From an uncultured Methylococcaceae bacterium (GTDB taxonomy: Bacteria; Pseudomonadota; Gammaproteobacteria; Methylococcales; Methylomonadaceae), in assembly GCA_903866825.1 (NCBI GenBank), contig CAIPPE010000030.1:1-34199 (forward strand): 34,199 nt of DNA, in the 5' to 3' direction. The notes below the pieces were generated by a model. That model was given only the letters and a program-made list of their open reading frames with translations, was not told where the DNA came from and did no database searches. Each line of letters begins with the position of its first letter. The first letter of the stretch is position 1. Position numbers and translations under genes: made by a program. This document shows positions 1-8,256 of this stretch, one piece after another.

Positions 1-78
1 CAACCTGCCAGGTCGGTGATAATCAGACGGCTCGTTGCTCGGATTTCTAGTGTTGTGTTGTTTTGTTTTTTTTGTCAT
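1..78 (-). CDS. Possible 5' end of a gene running off the left edge
   Basis: An ATG on the minus strand at 78 opens a frame that stays open to the window edge, beginning MTKKTKQHNTRNPSNEPSDY. It lies a few bases after the stop of the hybrid histidine kinase, so it would be the next gene in the msrPQ-kinase operon. The ribosome site is weak (GAG just upstream), and 26 codons are too few to assign a family. A polar, Lys/Asn-rich start is common in soluble response regulators, but that is only a guess. It could also be non-coding sequence after the kinase. Confidence 0.3.
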   Translation of the reverse strand, partial: MTKKTKQHNTRNPSNEPSDYHRPGRL

Positions 79-82
79 TAAC

Positions 83-2698
83 TCATGATACAGGACTGAG
101 CAACGGGTGCTTGATTTTGTCCCGGCTTAAATTGGAAGCCGCCATTTGTTCCAGATCCATTGGTTTAGCCAGGACGTCGTTTACCCCCGCTGCAAAGGCT
201 GCAGATTGTTGTACGTCACGTACTCCAGCGGTAAAGGCAATGATCGGCAGATTGGTTAAGCCTAGTTCTTCACGAATCAATCTGACAGCAGTTAAGCCAT
301 CCATTACAGGCATTTCTACATCCATCAGCACCGCATCGAATACCTCTGATCGGGTTTTGAGAAGCTGAACGGCCTGCTGACCATCGGCGGCCAGGGTAGC
401 CGTTGCACCTTCAAGCAGTAATGCCCGCTCCATTAAATCCCTATTCATGGCGCTGTCGTCAACTACTAACAGATGTGATCCTGTTAAACGCGGCCCTGAT
501 GAAATGGGCGTGGGTGTGGTGGCCTCAACGTTCTTATCGGTTTCGTCACATTGTTGAAAAGGTATCTCGAACCAAAAGGTACTACCTTGGCCGATTTGGC
601 TTTCGACGCCAATCTTTCCATCCATCAGTTCCACCAGACGTTTGCAGATGGACAAGCCGAGACCTGTGCCGCCAAAACGGCGGCTAATACCTGAGTCTGC
701 TTGTGTGAAGGGAGAAAATAGCGTTGCTAGCGCTTCGGGCGCAATACCAATGCCACTGTCGTGAACTTCGATGTGAAGTAGTACGGTCGTTTCGGTGATA
801 TCGTGCATTTTAACAAGAATCGACACTTCCCCCCGCTCGGTGAACTTGATCGCATTTCCGGTTAGGTTAAACAATATTTGCTCCAGACGTAGTCCATCGC
901 CGAATAAGAGTCTTAAATGGGTTGCTGGAGGTACTATTCGGAGGTAAAGTCCTTTAGTGCCAGCCACTTGGCCCATCAGGCTATCAAGGTTTGCCAGCAG
1001 AGCCCTTAAGTCAAAAGGGCGAGGTTCGATGCGTAGTTGTCCGGCCTCAATCTTGGATAAGTCAAGTACATCATCCAGAATGGCAAGGAGGGACTGGCCG
1101 GCAGTCCGGATACGTTCAACCATTTCTCGCTGCTTTCCGACGAGCGGTTCTCGTTCCAGTACTTGGGCCAAACCGAGCACTGCGTTCATCGGAGTACGAA
1201 TCTCATGGCTCATGTGGGCGAGGAACTCGCTCTTGGCAGCATTAGCCGCTTCCGCAGCATCATGTGCCTGTCTTAATTCTTGCTCGTAACGCTTACGCTC
1301 ACTGATGTCTTCGACAATGTATAGATAGCGCTGGGTGCCGTCGGTATCAACTTGAACGGGTGCGCAGGTTACGCTGGCCCAGACGATGGAGCCGTCTGGC
1401 CTCAGATAGCGTTTGTTTAAACGGTATCCGCTGATATCACCGGTTTTCAGTCGTTGTATTTGATCAAGACTTTCCTGTCTGTCATTTGGATGTGTGAAAG
1501 TGAGTTGGGGATTGGTTCCTACCAATTCTTCAGGAGTATGACCTACGATCTCGCTAAGGCGCAGATTTGCTTCCAGAATCTGCCCGGTTTTTGAATCGAC
1601 CAGAGCCACGCCCATCGGGGCCTGCTCGAAGATAACGCGAAACCGGGACTCAGCAATTTGATGGGTTTTCAGAGAGGTCAATTCTTGACGCTGCTGGTCT
1701 CGACGCCATAACAGGTAGCCCGCGTAATACACCAGAAGTAGGCCAAAGCCGACGACCAAGGCTGTTATCCAGGCCATGGTTTGAATCCGGGCATAGGCCT
1801 CTGATTCGTCAATCTCGGCGATCATCAGCCAGGGCGTCCCAGTGACTGCAGCGGCATAGCCCAGCACCGGAATGTTGCGATAATCACGACCACCCTCGAT
1901 AATGCCCCGTTCTCCGCGAGCTGCTCTAGCCGCTGGCATTTCTGGTCTGTTCAAGGGTAGGGTTAGTGAGAGCGCTGGATCGAATCGGAAGCGTAGTGGG
2001 GTCAAAAAGCGCACCCCATCACCGTCACGCCGGACCAGGTAGGTTTCCGCTGTCTGGGTGGGTACCGGCCAGGTTCCGACCAGAGGGTTCAGCGCTTTAT
2101 CTGCGCTCCATGTTACATAGGCTACGCCCAGTGGCGACATATCTGGCGACCCGATAGGTGCCAGGATGCCGTATTGAGCTTCGCCCTTGGTATTTATGTG
2201 TAAATCGATGAGTTCGGTACGTGGCCGTTGCAAGATACTCTGGATCAAATTCCTGTAGTTCTGGATATCGGCTTCGCCAATAGCAAATGCCGGACGGGCC
2301 TCAGCGTCGAGTACGGTTAACCCTGCCCAGCCTCGGGCCTTCGCCATCTGCGCCATCAGTTCCTGCATCCGTTTTAGACTTACCCCATCTTTCCGTCCAC
2401 CATTTTGCCATTGGCTGAAAACTATCTCAATCTGTGAGTGCCCGTAAAAGGTCAAATCAGTATCAATTCGGGCCTCAGCGAGTAAGGCTTCAATTTGTTG
2501 CCGTTTCTGCTCTGCGATTACAGCCAGGGTGCGGTCGTTCTCACGGCGTATTTCTTTACTTAAGTACCGATAACCGACTGCACCTGTTACGCCGATTAAG
2601 AGTGAAATAACGAGCAATGGCAGCACAAAGCGTATCCAATGGAGGTTTGGGCGGCTTTGGTGCGAGTCTGTAAGCTGGGGAGCGAGGGTGGTTCTCAT
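83..2698 (-). CDS. Membrane-bound hybrid sensor histidine kinase (sensor-PAS-HisKA-HATPase-REC)
   Basis: This 871-residue inner-membrane kinase phosphorylates itself and passes phosphate to its own receiver domain. Two membrane segments (about 23-46 and 308-331) flank a periplasmic sensor of about 260 residues, probably Cache-like. A PAS domain (about 350-470) follows. The HisKA phosphoacceptor is H498 in AHMSHEIRTP. The ATPase domain has the N box NLTGNAIKF (about 611-619), DSGIGI and GGTGLGLSI. The receiver (about 741-850) has the acidic pair VVDDS, phosphoacceptor D793 in LMDVEMP, and a conserved Lys in LAKPMD. No output domain is present, so the signal must go to a separate protein. The start lies 3 bases after the msrQ stop, which implies co-transcription with msrPQ and translational coupling. 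By eye the gene is richer in G+C than its neighbours, which may mean later acquisition. The ligand is unknown. Confidence 0.93.
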   Translation of the reverse strand: MRTTLAPQLTDSHQSRPNLHWIRFVLPLLVISLLIGVTGAVGYRYLSKEIRRENDRTLAVIAEQKRQQIEALLAEARIDTDLTFYGHSQIEIVFSQWQNGGRKDGVSLKRMQELMAQMAKARGWAGLTVLDAEARPAFAIGEADIQNYRNLIQSILQRPRTELIDLHINTKGEAQYGILAPIGSPDMSPLGVAYVTWSADKALNPLVGTWPVPTQTAETYLVRRDGDGVRFLTPLRFRFDPALSLTLPLNRPEMPAARAARGERGIIEGGRDYRNIPVLGYAAAVTGTPWLMIAEIDESEAYARIQTMAWITALVVGFGLLLVYYAGYLLWRRDQQRQELTSLKTHQIAESRFRVIFEQAPMGVALVDSKTGQILEANLRLSEIVGHTPEELVGTNPQLTFTHPNDRQESLDQIQRLKTGDISGYRLNKRYLRPDGSIVWASVTCAPVQVDTDGTQRYLYIVEDISERKRYEQELRQAHDAAEAANAAKSEFLAHMSHEIRTPMNAVLGLAQVLEREPLVGKQREMVERIRTAGQSLLAILDDVLDLSKIEAGQLRIEPRPFDLRALLANLDSLMGQVAGTKGLYLRIVPPATHLRLLFGDGLRLEQILFNLTGNAIKFTERGEVSILVKMHDITETTVLLHIEVHDSGIGIAPEALATLFSPFTQADSGISRRFGGTGLGLSICKRLVELMDGKIGVESQIGQGSTFWFEIPFQQCDETDKNVEATTPTPISSGPRLTGSHLLVVDDSAMNRDLMERALLLEGATATLAADGQQAVQLLKTRSEVFDAVLMDVEMPVMDGLTAVRLIREELGLTNLPIIAFTAGVRDVQQSAAFAAGVNDVLAKPMDLEQMAASNLSRDKIKHPLLSPVS

Positions 2699-2701
2699 CT
2701 T

Positions 2702-3328
2702 TTAAGATACACCCCATTGCCGAGACAAACTTCGCAGCCAGTATCCCAAACGAATGCTCAGTAATAGGGCAAGCAACACTGCAAACGTCAGCGGATTGGT
2801 AATGTCTTTTTTGACTAGCCACCAATAATGCACGACACCGGCTATGGCGATTATATAAACCAACCGATGCAATGAAAGCCATTTTTTGCCGCCCAATAAC
2901 TTGATGAGCCGGTTATTGGAAGTAATGGCCAGTGGGATAAGTAAGACAAAAGCGGGGAATCCGACAGTAATATAAGGCCGTTTAATAATGTCGTGAGTGA
3001 TACTTTCCCAGTCGAAAAACTGATCTAGCACGACATAGGTCAAGAAGTGCAAGCTGGCATAAAAGAACGCAAATAATCCCAGCATTCTCCGTAAACGCAT
3101 GAGCCACTGCCAGCCGGTAAATCGCCGTAAGGGTGTCACTGTTAACGTAATCAATAAAAAGGTTAGCGCCCAATAACCGGTGGTTCTGGTTATTTTTTCA
3201 ATCGGATTGGCACCCAGTCCATCGAAGTAAGCGCCTATCGCTAGTTGAGTCAACGGAATTAAAGCCAATAGAAAGACAATGATCTTTATCTGGGCTAGCA
3301 CCTTCACATTAATGTTTTTAAGAGACAT
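2702..3328 (-). CDS. msrQ: MsrQ, heme-binding membrane subunit of the periplasmic methionine sulfoxide reductase
   Basis: A 208-residue integral membrane protein of the MsrQ/YedZ family (ferric reductase-like transmembrane fold). MsrQ takes electrons from the respiratory chain and passes them through b-type heme to the periplasmic MsrP. Hydrophobic helices cover most of the chain. Histidines in ASLHFLTYV and in LHRLVYIIAIAGVVHYWW are the likely heme ligands known in this family. Length matches the family (about 200). It starts 5 bases after the msrP stop and ends 3 bases before the kinase start, so the three form one tight operon. The adjacent msrP makes the assignment secure. Confidence 0.95.
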   Translation of the reverse strand: MSLKNINVKVLAQIKIIVFLLALIPLTQLAIGAYFDGLGANPIEKITRTTGYWALTFLLITLTVTPLRRFTGWQWLMRLRRMLGLFAFFYASLHFLTYVVLDQFFDWESITHDIIKRPYITVGFPAFVLLIPLAITSNNRLIKLLGGKKWLSLHRLVYIIAIAGVVHYWWLVKKDITNPLTFAVLLALLLSIRLGYWLRSLSRQWGVS

Positions 3329-3333
3329 CTTTA

Positions 3334-4263
3334 CTAAAAGTTTTTAATTAAATCCATGCCGGAGTACAAGTGAGCAACTTGATCTTCGTATCCGTTAAAG
3401 GGTAGGGTGGGGCGTTTTAAAAACTCACCAATGCGCCGTTCTTTAGCCTGAGTCCAGCGTGGGTGATCAACGGCTGGATTTACGTTCGAATAAAAGCCGT
3501 ATTCGGCGGGTCCTGCTTTCATCCAGCTGGTGGTAGGCTGGTTTTCAAGCAACCGGATTTTTACAATAGACTTGGCACTTTTAAAGCCGTATTTCCAGGG
3601 AACTACAAGGCGTATCGGTGCGCCATTCTGATTAGGTAATACCTCACCATAAAGTCCCACAGTCAAGAGTGTTAAAGGGTGCATGGCTTCATCGATACGT
3701 AACCCCTCCCGATAAGGCCATTCAAGTGTAGCAGACTTTTGTCCGGGCATTTGATCATGGTCTTCAAGGCTAATGAATTCGACAAATTTGGCTTTGCTGG
3801 TGGGTTCAACCAGTTTGAGTAATTCAGCCAGGGGATAGCCAACCCAAGGAATAACCATAGACCATGCTTCTACACAACGCAAGCGGTAGATGCGCTCTTC
3901 CAAGGGGGCTAATTTTAATAGTTCTTCGATATCATATACCTTGGGTTTCTTGACTTCACCTTCGACGCTGATAGTCCATGGCCGGGTTTTTAAGCTGCCT
4001 GCATTCTCGGCGGGCGATTCTTTACTGGTCCCAAATTCATAGAAATTATTGTAGCTGGTGATATCTTTAAAAGAGGTTAATTTATCAGTTGGAGTTTCAT
4101 CTGCCTTTTTAACATTGGGTAGCTTATCACCGGCAAAAACAGACTGGGGCAATAATGACATCATGGTTGCACCGGCTGCTAACTGCATAAAATTCCGACG
4201 GTTATAAAACAGTTCTTTAGGTGTGATTTCTGAGGATGGAATGGTAGGTATGTGCAGTTTCAT
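3334..4263 (-). CDS. msrP: MsrP, periplasmic molybdoenzyme that reduces methionine sulfoxide in proteins
   Basis: A 309-residue molybdopterin oxidoreductase of the YedY/MsrP type. It repairs oxidised methionines in periplasmic proteins using electrons from MsrQ. A twin-arginine signal [12 protein letters not shown] (about 21-32) precedes a hydrophobic stretch ending SVFA-GD, so it is exported folded by Tat. C130 in YRLRCVEAW is the expected cysteine ligand of molybdenum. The C-terminal part keeps the family motif [15 protein letters not shown]. Length is slightly below the E. coli protein (334). The start codon has a weak TGGA-type site. The gene follows the rtcB remnant by 28 bases on the same strand and is the first intact gene of the msrP-msrQ-kinase operon. 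Confidence 0.96.
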   Translation of the reverse strand: MKLHIPTIPSSEITPKELFYNRRNFMQLAAGATMMSLLPQSVFAGDKLPNVKKADETPTDKLTSFKDITSYNNFYEFGTSKESPAENAGSLKTRPWTISVEGEVKKPKVYDIEELLKLAPLEERIYRLRCVEAWSMVIPWVGYPLAELLKLVEPTSKAKFVEFISLEDHDQMPGQKSATLEWPYREGLRIDEAMHPLTLLTVGLYGEVLPNQNGAPIRLVVPWKYGFKSAKSIVKIRLLENQPTTSWMKAGPAEYGFYSNVNPAVDHPRWTQAKERRIGEFLKRPTLPFNGYEDQVAHLYSGMDLIKNF

Positions 4264-4291
4264 GATGTTAATTCCAGTTAATGAAGTCAGT

Positions 4292-4962
4292 TTATCCCTT
4301 CACACAAACAAGTTGTTTAAGAGTATGTAAAATTTCGGTCAGGTCGTTTTGGTTTGCCATCACCTGGTCAATATCTTTATATGCGGCAGGGATTTCGTCA
4401 AGCACACCTTTATCTTTTCTACAAATAACACCTGCGGTTTGGGTGGCTAAGTCCGCTTGGGTAAATTGTTTTTCGGCCGCAGTTCGACTCATACGGCGTC
4501 CGGCACCATGCGCACTGGAACAAAAACTGTCTGGGTTGCCTTTGCCTGAGACAATGTAACTCCGGGTCCCCATGCTTCCAGGCACAATGCCGATATCGCC
4601 TATCCTGGCCCGAATAGCTCCTTTGAGAGTTACCCATACGTTTTCGCCATAATGATGTTCTTTGGTGACATAGTTGTGGTGACAATTTACTACTTCAGTT
4701 GTAACCTGAACGGGCGGAAGGTGTCTCTTTAAGGCGCCCAGAACCAGCTCAAGCATCGATTGGCGATTTTGCATGGCATATTCCTGTGCCCAATGCACAG
4801 CTTCAACGTAATCATCAAAATGTTCGGTTCCTTCCGGGAAATAGGCAAGATCACGATCCGGCTGGCAATGTTATTCAACTGTGCTTGAGATGCCTCATCG
4901 ACATCATTCGTCCAGATTTTTATGGGCACTCTTTGATTTGTTAGTACTTGTTGGACGGGCAT
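4292..4962 (-). pseudogene. rtcB: rtcB (RNA 3'-phosphate/5'-OH ligase) with a large internal deletion and frameshift
   Basis: The two ends of an RtcB RNA ligase are joined with the middle missing. The 5' part (4862-4962) has a good ribosome site (AGAAGG) and encodes MPVQQVLTNQ...QAQLNNIAS, the family N-terminus. From about 4858 the RtcB frame is the other one: DRDLAYFPEGTEHFDDYVEA, then NCHHNYV, IPGSMGTRSYIV, SSAHGAGRRMSRT, CRKDKGVLDEIPAAYKDID and the terminal CVKG. Compared with E. coli RtcB (about 408 aa), roughly 170-180 residues are gone, including the DVHLGKG metal-binding region, and the junction shifts the frame. The product cannot be an active ligase. Ends are well preserved, so the loss is recent or an assembly collapse. 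The C-terminal frame alone (168 aa from an internal ATG) is unlikely to work. Confidence 0.9.
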
Positions 4963-5019
4963 TATTGACCTTCTAAGCTATTGTATTCTAATGTTCTAAA
5001 TGCTTTTAGTACTTGCAAG

Positions 5020-5042
5020 GCGACGGAAAAATATTCCGTCGC
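5020..5042. terminator. Perfect hairpin downstream of the di-heme cytochrome gene
   Basis: Inverted arms GCGACGGAA (5020-5028) and TTCCGTCGC (5034-5042) enclose a 5-base loop. It lies about 23 bases past the cytochrome stop on the minus strand and before psi-rtcB. The T-rich tail (TATTTTT) follows the stem only in the plus direction, so for the minus transcript it is not a textbook intrinsic terminator and may instead be a 3'-end stabilising structure. Confidence 0.6.
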
Positions 5043-5064
5043 TATTTTTCCTGGCTAGTAAGAC

Positions 5065-6858
5065 TTAAAGTTGTTTTAGGTATTCAAGTAGGGCTTTTTT
5101 CTCTTGAGGCGTAAAACGGGTGCCGTAGTCATGACCACAATGGCTATTGCCGGAGTTTCTATCACTGCAATCGGTGGTTTTTAGGGTAAATTTGAACCTG
5201 GTTTGTTCCGTTGCCAGTCCAACTGTATCTATGTCATAAGCAGGACCCACTTTGAAAGCTGAGCTCCGTTTTGCTGATGGCGTTAGTAATTCAGTCAAGG
5301 AGGATACGGAGCCATTATGCAGGTAAGGAGCCGTTGCCCAAATGCCTTGGAGTACGCGGGATTCGTAAGGAAAACTGGGTGAAGCCGTGGGTTTCTTGAT
5401 TTCAAGGGTTTCTTTGAGGTCATCTAAACTGCCTATGTCGCCGAGATCTTCAAACTTTTCTACTTCGCTTGCAAATTTTGCTTTTAATTGATCCAGTTTG
5501 CTTAGGTCATTTTGTTGTTTTGCATCCAGTTCAACCGGAAGGTAATGTTGAAGAATGGAGCCTGCAACCACGGTTCCCAATACTGAAAAAGCTGAATCAA
5601 CGGCTTTGAGTGGTGGTTTCGTAGGGAAAATTACCGCACCTTCAAGAACTCCTGTTTTTATCTGAGAACCTAGCAGATTAACTTCTCTGGAGTCAGTACC
5701 TACATCAATTAATGGCGTAGCCCAGGTTTTGTGGGTTAAAGAACGGGTTTTTCCCTCTTTGATAGCATGACAATCTGCGCAACTCTCATTGCCTTCTGCG
5801 GGGTCTTTTTTGCTAAACACTTTTTCGCCTGCAGTAACCAGTGTGGCATCTAATTTCCAGGGCCACTTGGGTGGCCCGATTTTCTTGATCAGGCTTTCCA
5901 GCTTATTCAGACCATGGAAGTTAGCGGAGTTGTGATCTACATAATTAACTTTGAGTAGCCGTGATTCGTCCTTCTTAGGATGAAAGTCTGCAAAAACACC
6001 GAAGACTTCACCCAGGTTTCTGGAGAGACCAAAGATCCGGTTACCATTTGGAGCAAAGCCAGGCCACTGTGTTGTGTCTTGAATGGGTGCGTTCCATATA
6101 AAGGGATATCGTGCAGGGACATCAGCCCGTTTGATGTTTTCCAAAATAATATGGTTAGGCGCTGTGCCTATATCAAGTCCTGTGACGCGGTTGAAAATCA
6201 TTGATACGGCATCCAGTCTTGATGGGCCCCACGGCGATTCGGTGGGTAACGATCTCTGGATAATAGCATCATAGGGTTCAAACCAGGTTGCAACAGCTGT
6301 ATGAAGTTTTTCTGTATCCAGTTTGCTGGGTGTGGGGCCAAGTACGGTTTGGGAAAACTCAGTGAAGGCATCGGAATTATTGAGTACGGTATTGACGGCT
6401 TTATGAAGATCACTCAAAAAACTTTGCATGTCTGTAATTGCGGGGCCGCCGTCAATTCGATATGAAACGCCAGACACTTCGATTTGTCTGGAATGACAGG
6501 CTGAACAGTTCATCCCAATTATTTTTTCACCATTTTCATCTGCTACTGTAAAACCAACCGGTAAGTTAGTTTCAGTATTTTTTGGATTTGGCAGGTAGCC
6601 ATATCGGCCCAGGCTGTCAGCCAAAAAAGGTAAACCGTTTGCCTGTTTTAGCGCACTGATCCATTTCAGTGGCATAATCCTGGAACCCTGGTCCTGGGTA
6701 TAGAATTTTTCTTTGGTGGACTCAGTCCACTGAACACCTTGGTCGGTTATGACAGGGATCGTAGCTGTCGCAGTCGCATTGCAGGGGGCAAGTACAGAAA
6801 TCAGTAGGGCGGTGGCAGTAAGGCAATTTGAGATCAATTGACTCGTTTGATTTTTCAT
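5065..6858 (-). CDS. Secreted di-heme c-type cytochrome, RoxA-like (MauG/cytochrome c peroxidase superfamily)
   Basis: A 597-residue periplasmic or secreted protein with a Sec signal peptide (about 1-30, hydrophobic TALLISVLAPCNATA). It carries two heme c motifs, C118-S-A-C-H122 and C360-A-D-C-H364. The wide spacing and the segment WNAPIQDTTQWPGF (W255, W265) before a GRN-like SRNLGEVFG stretch resemble RoxA/LatA rubber oxygenases and related di-heme proteins more than classical bacterial cytochrome c peroxidases (about 330 aa). RoxA enzymes cleave polyisoprene with O2, but most family members have no known substrate, so the reaction is open: dioxygenase, peroxidase or electron carrier. The start is supported by AAGGAA 9 bases upstream. 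The gene stands alone, preceded by about 310 bases of intergenic DNA that should hold its promoter. Confidence 0.85.
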   Translation of the reverse strand: MKNQTSQLISNCLTATALLISVLAPCNATATATIPVITDQGVQWTESTKEKFYTQDQGSRIMPLKWISALKQANGLPFLADSLGRYGYLPNPKNTETNLPVGFTVADENGEKIIGMNCSACHSRQIEVSGVSYRIDGGPAITDMQSFLSDLHKAVNTVLNNSDAFTEFSQTVLGPTPSKLDTEKLHTAVATWFEPYDAIIQRSLPTESPWGPSRLDAVSMIFNRVTGLDIGTAPNHIILENIKRADVPARYPFIWNAPIQDTTQWPGFAPNGNRIFGLSRNLGEVFGVFADFHPKKDESRLLKVNYVDHNSANFHGLNKLESLIKKIGPPKWPWKLDATLVTAGEKVFSKKDPAEGNESCADCHAIKEGKTRSLTHKTWATPLIDVGTDSREVNLLGSQIKTGVLEGAVIFPTKPPLKAVDSAFSVLGTVVAGSILQHYLPVELDAKQQNDLSKLDQLKAKFASEVEKFEDLGDIGSLDDLKETLEIKKPTASPSFPYESRVLQGIWATAPYLHNGSVSSLTELLTPSAKRSSAFKVGPAYDIDTVGLATEQTRFKFTLKTTDCSDRNSGNSHCGHDYGTRFTPQEKKALLEYLKQL

Positions 6859-7170
6859 GTGCTGGATTCCTTAAAGTGTACAAAACATCAATGATTGAAT
6901 ACCACTGGTTAACGTTATTAGGTCGATAACAAGAGATATTCACGCCAAAAACATCTACTTGATCAGCATGTGCTTAACAAAATAGATGTACCCAGTACTA
7001 TCAAATATGATGAAGCGCACAAAAAGTAATGAGATTTTCTTTTTATTTTAAGAGAGTCATTTTTGATCAGTACCACGTATTCTTGCATGAACAAATAGTC
7101 ATATGTTCCAATCAGCAACTTTATATATCAAAGATTCATTTAGTGCAATTTTTTCATTTATGGCAATAGC
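6859..7170. other. Gene-free spacer between rlmA and the di-heme cytochrome gene
   Basis: This AT-rich stretch of 312 bases contains no convincing coding frame. It should carry the promoter of the cytochrome gene (minus strand) and the 3' end of the rlmA transcript. I saw no strong hairpin, tandem repeat or clear operator in it. Confidence 0.6.
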
Positions 7171-8058
7171 TTAGGGTGTTCTATTTTCAGGAAAGATAAT
7201 ACCTGAGGAGACTTTTCTCGATAAGGTTAATATGAACTCAACTTCAATATCGAGATCTGAAAGGGTAGTTAGTGTGGTTTGAATCTGTTCTCCAGCGCTC
7301 CAGGCAAAGGGCGTCATTTGTAGAAGCGCCGTTCTTTGTTCAGGATTCGGGGCAATTTTGTAGCTAATCCGTTGGCTGGTTAATTGTTCAAATCCTTTGG
7401 GGATGGTGGTTGCTTCAGCATGTTCTTTGACATCAGTATAGATAAATTCTTTTAACTGCCAGAGGTGACGGGGGCCAGGGGTGACGGTAAGTAAGTGACT
7501 GGAAGGCTTCAATACCCGGTTTATTTCTTTGTCGTTAGAGGGTGCGAAGATCCGTAGTACCATGTCAAAGTAATCATCGCAGTAAGGCAGTCTGGAAGAG
7601 CTGGCAACCACAAAGTGTGCAGAAGGTTGTTTTTTTGCAGCGGCCGCGATAGCCACTTTTGCAATATCGTTTCCATGTATAAATAGCTGAGCGGGTTGTT
7701 CACAAAAATGTTCAATTTGTCTGCTGTAATAGCCCTCACCACAGCCCATATCCAGCAGTCTATAGATCTGATTATGTTGATGAGTCACATTGACGATCAT
7801 TGCCAGGCCTTTAGCGAGAGGCTCATAGAAACCGGCTTCCAGGAACAATCGTCTGGCTGACAACATATGTTTGCTATCACCGGGTTCTTTGGAATGCTTG
7901 AACTGGACGGGTAAAAGATTTAAATAACCTTCTTTAGCCCGATCAAAGCAGTGTTTATTTTGGCAGGCATAGGTTTTTTTAAATGCGTCTAAATGTAATG
8001 CCTGATTACATAGAGGACATAGGTAATGAGCCGTAAGATCTGGGTAGATTATTGACAC
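7171..8058 (-). CDS. rlmA: 23S rRNA (guanine-N1)-methyltransferase RlmA
   Basis: A 295-residue SAM-dependent methyltransferase. RlmA(I) methylates G745 of 23S rRNA in E. coli, and the Gram-positive homologue (RlmA(II)) modifies G748. The N-terminal zinc site C14-x2-C17-x14-C32-x3-H36 matches the family's Cys3His cluster, followed by the family segment RAKEGYLNLLPVQ. The SAM motif is LLDMGCGEGYYS (about 102-113). The family sequence GDSKHMLSARRLFLEAGFYEPL is also present. The start is GTG at 8058. Length is slightly above the E. coli protein (269 aa). It is a single-gene unit divergent from gap-pyk. Confidence 0.93.
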   Translation of the reverse strand: MSIIYPDLTAHYLCPLCNQALHLDAFKKTYACQNKHCFDRAKEGYLNLLPVQFKHSKEPGDSKHMLSARRLFLEAGFYEPLAKGLAMIVNVTHQHNQIYRLLDMGCGEGYYSRQIEHFCEQPAQLFIHGNDIAKVAIAAAAKKQPSAHFVVASSSRLPYCDDYFDMVLRIFAPSNDKEINRVLKPSSHLLTVTPGPRHLWQLKEFIYTDVKEHAEATTIPKGFEQLTSQRISYKIAPNPEQRTALLQMTPFAWSAGEQIQTTLTTLSDLDIEVEFILTLSRKVSSGIIFPENRTP

Positions 8059-8111
8059 GTTAAGTGAAGATTTAGTGAAGTAGAGGAGAATGATAACGGT
8101 ATTTTATCAAA

Positions 8112-8138
8112 TTGCTACACAGTTAATAAGCATATAAT
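8112..8138 (+). promoter_or_regulatory. Candidate promoter for gap-pyk
   Basis: TTGCTA (8112-8117) and TATAAT (8133-8138) are separated by 15 bases, slightly short for sigma-70. The -10 lies between two copies of AATAAGCATA. The rlmA/gap divergent spacer must hold promoters for both genes. The assignment rests on consensus likeness only. Confidence 0.35.
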
Positions 8139-8256
8139 AAGCATAGGGTGCTTTCATCAATAGACTAGTGACCTACTATTTTGGTATAGTTACTGAGTTT
8201 CAAAGCTTCGACTCATCAGTTTTTATTTTTTCAAATCATCACTCTGGAGATACTCA

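Noticed and set aside
63-368. Plus-strand ORF opposite the end of the hybrid kinase
   Set aside because: It is the antisense of a well-supported receiver domain, with no ribosome site or recognisable product.
2556-2882. Minus-strand ORF of 108 codons across the msrQ/kinase border
   Set aside because: It lies in another frame over the ends of two clear genes.
4292-4798. Separate short functional RtcB-like protein
   Set aside because: The sequence continues upstream in frame as RtcB to the deletion junction, and the N-terminal catalytic part is absent; it is a fragment of the pseudogene.
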